Shown in pieces: positions 6,027 to 7,926 of a DNA stretch of 7,926 bases. Below the pieces are notes generated by a model that saw only the letters and a list, made by a program, of their open reading frames with translations, ran no database searches and was not told the origin of the DNA. Each line of letters begins with the position of its first letter. The first letter of the stretch is position 1. The position numbers and the translations under genes were made by a program. This DNA is from Verrucomicrobiota bacterium (GTDB lineage: Bacteria > Verrucomicrobiota > Verrucomicrobiia > Chthoniobacterales > UBA10450), in NCBI GenBank assembly GCA_003219925.1, contig QHQU01000146.1, positions 1 through 7,926 of the forward strand, in the 5' to 3' direction.

Positions 6027-7445
6027 ATGGCTAACGAATTAGACCGTGCGGAACAAAAAGTCGAAGACCGCAGCGCTGCTCTCAAGAAGGAACTTGGCCT
6101 GCGCGACCTCGTGCTCACCCAAATCCTGTTTATTGTCGGCTCAAGCTGGGTCGGGACAGCGGCAAAGCTCGGGCAATCACATCTCTTCTTCTGGCTTCTT
6201 GCCATCTTACTTTTCTACATTCCCCAGGCGGCGGTCGTAATTTACTTAAATCGCCTCATGCCGCTGGAGGGTGGCATCTATCAATGGGCCAAGATCGGGT
6301 TCAACGAATTTGCGGGCTTCATCGTGGCATGGAATGTCTGGCTACTCTCCATCACCGTCATCGCGCTTGGGGGAATGTTTGTCACAACCAACATCTCCTA
6401 CGCGATCGGGGAAAGCGCCGCCTGGATGCCGAACAACAAGTGGTGCGTGTCATTGATTAGTTGCGCCCTCGTGATCGGCCTTGGCTGGACTGCCATACGA
6501 GGTCTGGCGTTAGGCAAATGGGTTCATAACATCGGCGGCCTTGTCATGCTTCTGGTTTACAGCGCGCTCATCGCATTGCCGTTTATCGCCCTTGCCCGCG
6601 GTGAGCTGAGACAATACCAACCGCTCCAGATCGCAGCGCCGACGGTATCGATGTTCTATTGCCTTAATATCTTCAGCAAAATGGCGATCGGCGCGCTAAG
6701 CGGATTCGAATACGTCGCAATCCTTGCCGGCGAAACGCGCTCGCCCGCACGGGACATCGGTCGCTCGGTCATCATCGCCTCTCCCATTATTGCTTTGGCA
6801 TTTATTCTGGGCACGAGCTCAGTCCTGGCATTCGTTGGCAATAACCCCATCGATTTGATTGGGCCGGTGCCGCAGACGTTGCGTCTTGGTCTACGCTCGT
6901 TCCCCATCGCTGGCGCGATCGCGTCCGCCGGCATCATCCTGATGACAGTGCGAACCATTTCTTCAACGAGTGTTCATTTTACGGGCACCTCGCGCTTGCC
7001 CATGGTGGCGGGCTGGGACCGGCTGCTGCCGGTCTGGTTCACGCGGTTGCATCCAAAATACAAAACGCCGATCAACTCGGTGGTTTTTGTCGGCATCATC
7101 ACGCTGGTCATTGCTATTTCCAGCCAGATTGGCGCTGGAATTCAGGAAGCGTTTCAACTCGTCGACAACGCAGCCAATGTTTTCTACGCTATCGTCTACT
7201 TGAGCTTGTTCGCCCTCCCAATTTTCGGGACTTCTGCTGTTCGTTCCGGCGCACCGGTGTGGCTGCGAGTCGCATCGGCCTGTGGCTGTAGTGTTTCATT
7301 GCTTGCCATTTTCTTCACCGTCTATCCCATCATCGACGTCCCGAACCCCCTAATCTTCGGCACGAAAATCGCCGTCGTTGCCTTTATCGCGAACGCCATC
7401 GGTGCCGCTATCTTCGCCGGTGCACGCCGAAAGCGTCCCGCCTAG
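6027..7445 (+). CDS. APC-superfamily amino-acid permease
   Basis: A 472-residue inner-membrane transporter with a charged 25-residue cytoplasmic N-terminus, then hydrophobic segments consistent with the 12-helix APC fold. Family signatures are clear: the broken TM1 with GSSWVGTAAKLGQ (38-50), PLEGGIYQWAK (79-89), SGFEYVAILAGETRSPARDI (225-244) in the TM6 region, and SRLPMVAGWDRLLPVWFTRLHPKYKTP (322-348) in the loop after TM8. These are typical of the amino acid-polyamine-organocation family, which usually works as a proton symporter or exchanger. The substrate cannot be read from the sequence. It follows the four-TM gene after 39 bp, which contains no clear promoter or strong ribosome site, so it is probably the last gene of that operon. 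Its position after a D-Ala-D-Ala dipeptidase makes D- or L-alanine uptake a testable idea. Confidence 0.92.
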   Translation: MANELDRAEQKVEDRSAALKKELGLRDLVLTQILFIVGSSWVGTAAKLGQSHLFFWLLAILLFYIPQAAVVIYLNRLMPLEGGIYQWAKIGFNEFAGFIVAWNVWLLSITVIALGGMFVTTNISYAIGESAAWMPNNKWCVSLISCALVIGLGWTAIRGLALGKWVHNIGGLVMLLVYSALIALPFIALARGELRQYQPLQIAAPTVSMFYCLNIFSKMAIGALSGFEYVAILAGETRSPARDIGRSVIIASPIIALAFILGTSSVLAFVGNNPIDLIGPVPQTLRLGLRSFPIAGAIASAGIILMTVRTISSTSVHFTGTSRLPMVAGWDRLLPVWFTRLHPKYKTPINSVVFVGIITLVIAISSQIGAGIQEAFQLVDNAANVFYAIVYLSLFALPIFGTSAVRSGAPVWLRVASACGCSVSLLAIFFTVYPIIDVPNPLIFGTKIAVVAFIANAIGAAIFAGARRKRPA

Positions 7446-7474
7446 TACAAACGTCGCGCCCGGGAAATTACTCT

Positions 7475-7594
7475 GTCATCCCGAACGAAGTGAGGGACCT
7501 CACCGAAGCTGCTGGAACAGGCTTTAACTCAGTTGCGTAATCATTCAGCTATTGTGGGTCCCTCGCCCCGGAAGCATTCGGGGCTCGGGATGAC
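7475..7594. repeat. REP-like inverted repeat, copy C, with extended right hairpin
   Basis: The left arm (7475-7501) folds as TCCC-GA-AC-(GAA)-GT-GA-GGGA (7479-7497). The right arm, read on the minus strand, keeps the TCCC-GA and GA-GGGA edges (7559-7590), but its apex is replaced by a longer helix, GCCCC pairing with GGGGC and capped by GAA/TTC. The distance between hairpins is 61 nt, the same as in copy B. It sits between the convergent permease and cutA genes, 14 bp from the cutA stop codon, and could serve as a two-way terminator. Confidence 0.85.
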
Positions 7595-7608
7595 GTCGCA
7601 CGCGTTTC

Positions 7609-7926
7609 TTAATTTCGCCCGCAACTCTCGCCGATCCAACGAAGATACTCGGCCGAGCCCTCGGCGATGTTCAACCGTACGATTTCCGGAACATCATACG
7701 GATGCAACTTGCGCAACCGCGATTCGAATTCCGGATAACGGGCCGCCGTCATTTTGAAAATCGCGAATACTTCCGCACTCGTCTCCACCTTCTCATTCCA
7801 GAAATAAATTGATTCCACCGAAGGCACAAGGTTCGCGCAGGCGACGATCGCATTTTCGACAAGATCGCGTGCGATCTTCTGCGCTATTTCTTTGTCAGGA
7901 AACGTGCTGAACGCGATGACAAACTG
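7609..7926 (-). CDS. cutA: CutA1 divalent-cation tolerance protein, 5' end missing
   Basis: CutA1 is a small, very stable trimeric cytoplasmic protein linked to copper and other divalent-metal tolerance; its exact function is unsettled. The frame is open to the window end, giving 105 residues plus the stop, with the first few residues beyond position 7926. Family marks in order: AFSTFPDKEIAQKIARDLVE near the N-terminus, VACANLVPSVESIYFW with the conserved Cys, an ExFAIFKMT strand, and the hallmark HPYDVPEIVRLNI followed by EYLRWI. Length would be normal (about 106-110). A GTG at 7827 could be mistaken for a start, but 33 conserved residues precede it. It converges on the permease gene across repeat copy C. 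Confidence 0.95.
   Translation of the reverse strand, partial: QFVIAFSTFPDKEIAQKIARDLVENAIVACANLVPSVESIYFWNEKVETSAEVFAIFKMTAARYPEFESRLRKLHPYDVPEIVRLNIAEGSAEYLRWIGESCGRN

Noticed and set aside
1181..6922. Cyanobacterial origin because of HIP1-type octamers
   Set aside because: No cyanobacterial gene is present, and the repeats and gene set fit Verrucomicrobiota-like bacteria better.
7533..7757. 74-residue plus-strand frame over repeat C and cutA
   Set aside because: It is antisense to cutA and runs through the repeat; there is no coding support.

Overview
The window looks like chromosomal DNA from a soil or freshwater bacterium, most likely Verrucomicrobiota (Chthoniobacterales-like). This is an inference from mid-50s G+C by eye, weak or absent Shine-Dalgarno sites on most genes, and a family of intergenic inverted repeats of a kind I associate with such genomes. 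No marker gene fixes the taxonomy. No rRNA, tRNA, CRISPR array, phage or transposase gene was seen.

Layout. Positions 1-620 hold a small membrane-anchored protein (+) facing a dodecin flavin-storage protein (-), with a hairpin repeat (copy A) between their 3' ends. A divergent promoter region (606-771) with an unusual 8-bp-periodic inverted repeat separates dodecin from acs (+), a complete acetyl-CoA synthetase. A 242-bp gap (2716-2957) carries repeat copy B and two further hairpins. Then comes a tight co-directional block (2958-7445): a large coiled-coil/single-TM protein of unknown function, a VanX-type D-Ala-D-Ala dipeptidase with a signal peptide, a four-TM DUF2231-like protein that overlaps it by 4 bp, and an APC-family amino-acid permease. 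Repeat copy C lies between the permease and a convergent cutA gene whose 5' end is cut off by the window edge.

How the genes may work together. acs (acetate activation) and dodecin (flavin buffering) are housekeeping functions that share a control region. The 2958-7445 block can be read as an envelope-associated operon. The exported dipeptidase would split D-Ala-D-Ala (from wall turnover or neighbours), and the permease could take up the released amino acid. The large coiled-coil protein is anchored in the same membrane. This linkage is a hypothesis from gene order and family knowledge.

The strongest non-gene signal is the repeat family. Three copies are built from small hairpins with a conserved tandem G-A mismatch and a GNA triloop. 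Base changes between copies are compensatory, which implies selection on folded single-stranded DNA or RNA. A second signal is the octamer GCGATCGC, the same sequence as cyanobacterial HIP1, which occurs seven times where well under one is expected.
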